A stretch of DNA of 64,000 bases from PALSA-188 sp963720075 (lineage in GTDB: Bacteria; Acidobacteriota; Terriglobia; Terriglobales; Acidobacteriaceae), in the NCBI GenBank assembly GCA_963720075.1, contig CAVREG010000012.1, forward strand, positions 62,001-126,000, read 5' to 3'. Positions 62,351 through 64,000 of the stretch are shown piece after piece. Position numbers and translations under genes: made by a program. Position 1 is the first letter of the stretch. Every line of letters starts with the position of its first letter. The notes under the pieces are model-generated. The model saw nothing but the letters and a program-made list of their open reading frames with translations, did not search any database and was not told the origin of the DNA.

Positions 62351-63872
62351 TTTTCGAGGGCCATTGCAGGGACTCAATTCTCGCCGCTCTTTTCCATCTC
62401 GATTCCGGAGAAGACGTGTCTGCGGAATTCCGCGCGACTAAATCTCTGCTTGACGTTCCGTCCATGACGGCAAACAATCCCGCGGCCAACGCAGCTATCT
62501 CGCTGTGTTCGCGATTCGACACGACTGGAGTCGAAGGTACAAGTCTGTCCAGGTATCCAGTATCAACTCTTCCAGCTCTGAAATCGTCATCACACAATAT
62601 TCGCTGGAACAGCGATATGTTGGTTTGAATTCCGCCAACAAACACTTCACCGAGCGCGCGCAGTAAACGAGATATGGCCTGCTCTCTGCTTTCTCCGTAG
62701 GCAGTAAGTTTCGCAAGCAAAGGGTCGTACTCCGTGGGCACAATCCAGCCCTCGTACACTCCGGTATCCAGACGGACCCCAGGTCCCGAAGGCTCTTGCA
62801 GTAAAGTTATCTTTCCAGGGCTGGGAAAATACTGATTGTCTGGATCTTCAGCGTAGATGCGGCACTCAATGGCGTGTCCCCGTATCTGCACGTCACTTTG
62901 AGAGAGGAAGAGTCTCTCGCCGGCGGCAATCCGTATTTGCAACTGCACGAGGTCAAGTCCGGTCACCAGTTCGGTGACAGGATGCTCAACTTGCAGCCGC
63001 GTATTCATCTCAAGAAAATAAAACTTCTTGTCTTTATCAAGCAGGAACTCGACAGTTCCCGCGTTCGTGTATGCCACGGCGGAAGCAGCCTGCACCGCAA
63101 CGTCGCCCATTTGCTTTCGCAAATCAACATCCACGGCTGGCGAAGGAGACTCTTCAATCACTTTCTGATGCCGCCGTTGAATCGAGCACTCACGCTCGCC
63201 CAGATGTATTGTGTTCCCGTGCTCGTCTGCCAGTATCTGTATTTCGACGTGTCTGGGATTCACAATTGCTTTTTCAATATAAACTCCGCCATCTCCAAAT
63301 GCCCGTTGCGCTTCGCTCTGCGCCGCTTCCAACGCCGGTCTTAGCTCTCCCGGTTCTCGTACGAGCCGCATCCCTTTTCCTCCACCGCCCGCGGCCGCCT
63401 TGAGCATTACCGGATACCCGATTTCGTCCGCAATCCGCGCTGCTTCTTCAAGTGATTCGAGCACTCGCGAATTCCCGGGAACGCACGGCACGCCATTTTT
63501 CTCCATCTGCTGCCGCGCCCTGGTTTTCGATCCCATTACCCTCATGGATTCAGGCGATGGGCCAATGAATTTTATTCCCGCGTTCCCACACGCCTCAGCG
63601 AAATTCGCGTTTTCAGACAAGAATCCATACCCAGGATGCAGAGCCTCCGCCCCGCACCGTTTCGCCACGCTCACAATTTTCTCAATGTCTAAATAGGATT
63701 CCAGAGTGGGAGATGCCCCTATGTGATAGGCCTCCGCCGCCATGCGCACATGCAGCGAAGCGCGATCAGCGTCCGAATACACCGCTACTGGAGCAATTCC
63801 CATCTCGCGGCACGCGCGGATAACCCTAACCGCGATCTCTCCGCGATTCGCAATAAGAATTTTCGTGAACAT
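62334..63872 (-). CDS. accC: biotin carboxylase subunit (acyl-CoA carboxylase)
   Basis: A 512-residue ATP-grasp biotin carboxylase: it carboxylates biotin on the carrier using ATP and bicarbonate. Start MFTKILIANRGEIAVRVIRA, ATP-binding loop AAAGGGGKGMRLV, catalytic region ERECSIQRRHQKVIEESPSP, LEMNTRLQVEHPVTELVTG and the C-terminal domain RGHAIECRIYAEDPDN. An extra tail of about 50 residues after the normal end (TPVVSNREHSEIAALAAG and on) is longer than in E. coli AccC and links to the carrier subunit. Met 63872 is chosen from the family start. The carboxyltransferase gene is not in the window. Confidence 0.95.
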   Translation of the reverse strand: MFTKILIANRGEIAVRVIRACREMGIAPVAVYSDADRASLHVRMAAEAYHIGASPTLESYLDIEKIVSVAKRCGAEALHPGYGFLSENANFAEACGNAGIKFIGPSPESMRVMGSKTRARQQMEKNGVPCVPGNSRVLESLEEAARIADEIGYPVMLKAAAGGGGKGMRLVREPGELRPALEAAQSEAQRAFGDGGVYIEKAIVNPRHVEIQILADEHGNTIHLGERECSIQRRHQKVIEESPSPAVDVDLRKQMGDVAVQAASAVAYTNAGTVEFLLDKDKKFYFLEMNTRLQVEHPVTELVTGLDLVQLQIRIAAGERLFLSQSDVQIRGHAIECRIYAEDPDNQYFPSPGKITLLQEPSGPGVRLDTGVYEGWIVPTEYDPLLAKLTAYGESREQAISRLLRALGEVFVGGIQTNISLFQRILCDDDFRAGRVDTGYLDRLVPSTPVVSNREHSEIAALAAGLFAVMDGTSSRDLVARNSADTSSPESRWKRAARIESLQWPSKNDLQG

Positions 63873-64000
63873 TTGGGTCAATGCGAGGATAGCCTTAGCC
63901 AGGACCAACCAGGCGAACACTCTTCATCCGCCGGCCGACACGTAGTGTCATCTCACGCAGCGAACAGATGATTACCAGGTCGCTTTCATCCAGGTTCGTT

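Overview
The window is about 55% G+C and reads as a chromosomal segment of an acidobacterium. I infer class Terriglobia, Koribacter-like, from family content: two Oar-type TonB receptors with an N-terminal carboxypeptidase-regulatory domain, a VWFA-related Acidobacterial-domain protein, a PadR/HAAS pair, and an HTH-fused PD40 protein. Gene density is high on both strands. I see no rRNA, tRNA, CRISPR array, phage or intact insertion sequence.

Layout. 0.2-8.1 kb: a small secreted His/Cys protein and a TonB receptor, an outer-membrane protein, an FNR-like Crp regulator, a GAF-GAF-sigma54 activator and a small, apparently leaderless gene. 8.2-20.9 kb: housekeeping genes (purS, glmS, trpE, an HtrA protease, asnS, arginase, ddl) mixed with a PadR-HAAS-CPBP operon; three consecutive intergenic gaps carry the same kind of inverted-repeat element. 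20.9-23.3 kb: a single-domain response regulator diverges from what I consider the main discovery, a SAM-I riboswitch with terminator in front of a threonine-synthase-like gene that overlaps a MoaD/ThiS-like sulfur carrier gene. 23.4-34.3 kb: a secreted protein, an HTH-PD40 protein, a TetR-controlled efflux operon (TetR, HlyD, ABC ATPase, ABC permease), fabD, an orphan pstS and purN. 34.4-41.8 kb: a sugar/sugar-acid catabolic locus (GH127, arabonate-type dehydratase, divergent MBL hydrolase, tartrate/malate-type dehydrogenase, MFS anion symporter) around a 13-bp palindrome. 43.2-46.6 kb: a mycobacterial Sdh1-type succinate dehydrogenase whose membrane-anchor gene carries a frameshift. 46.6-59.6 kb: a VWA protein, a 1043-residue secreted protein of unknown function, a second TonB receptor, a zinc-ribbon membrane protein and two divergent gluzincin peptidases. 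59.7-63.9 kb: a DsbA-like lipoprotein, a frameshifted parvulin-type lipoprotein, and biotin carboxyl carrier and biotin carboxylase genes.

How the genes work together. The riboswitch locus suggests methionine-regulated, sulfur-carrier-dependent homocysteine synthesis from O-phosphohomoserine rather than threonine synthesis. The FNR-like regulator has cysteines placed like an oxygen-sensing iron-sulfur protein. Several regulator genes (PadR, TetR, the small leaderless gene) have visible palindromes overlapping or abutting their own -10 elements, so autoregulation is likely. Two genes, the sdh anchor and the parvulin lipoprotein, are broken by single-base indels and could be real lesions or assembly errors. 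All calls come from reading the sequence and from remembered family knowledge; no database search was run.
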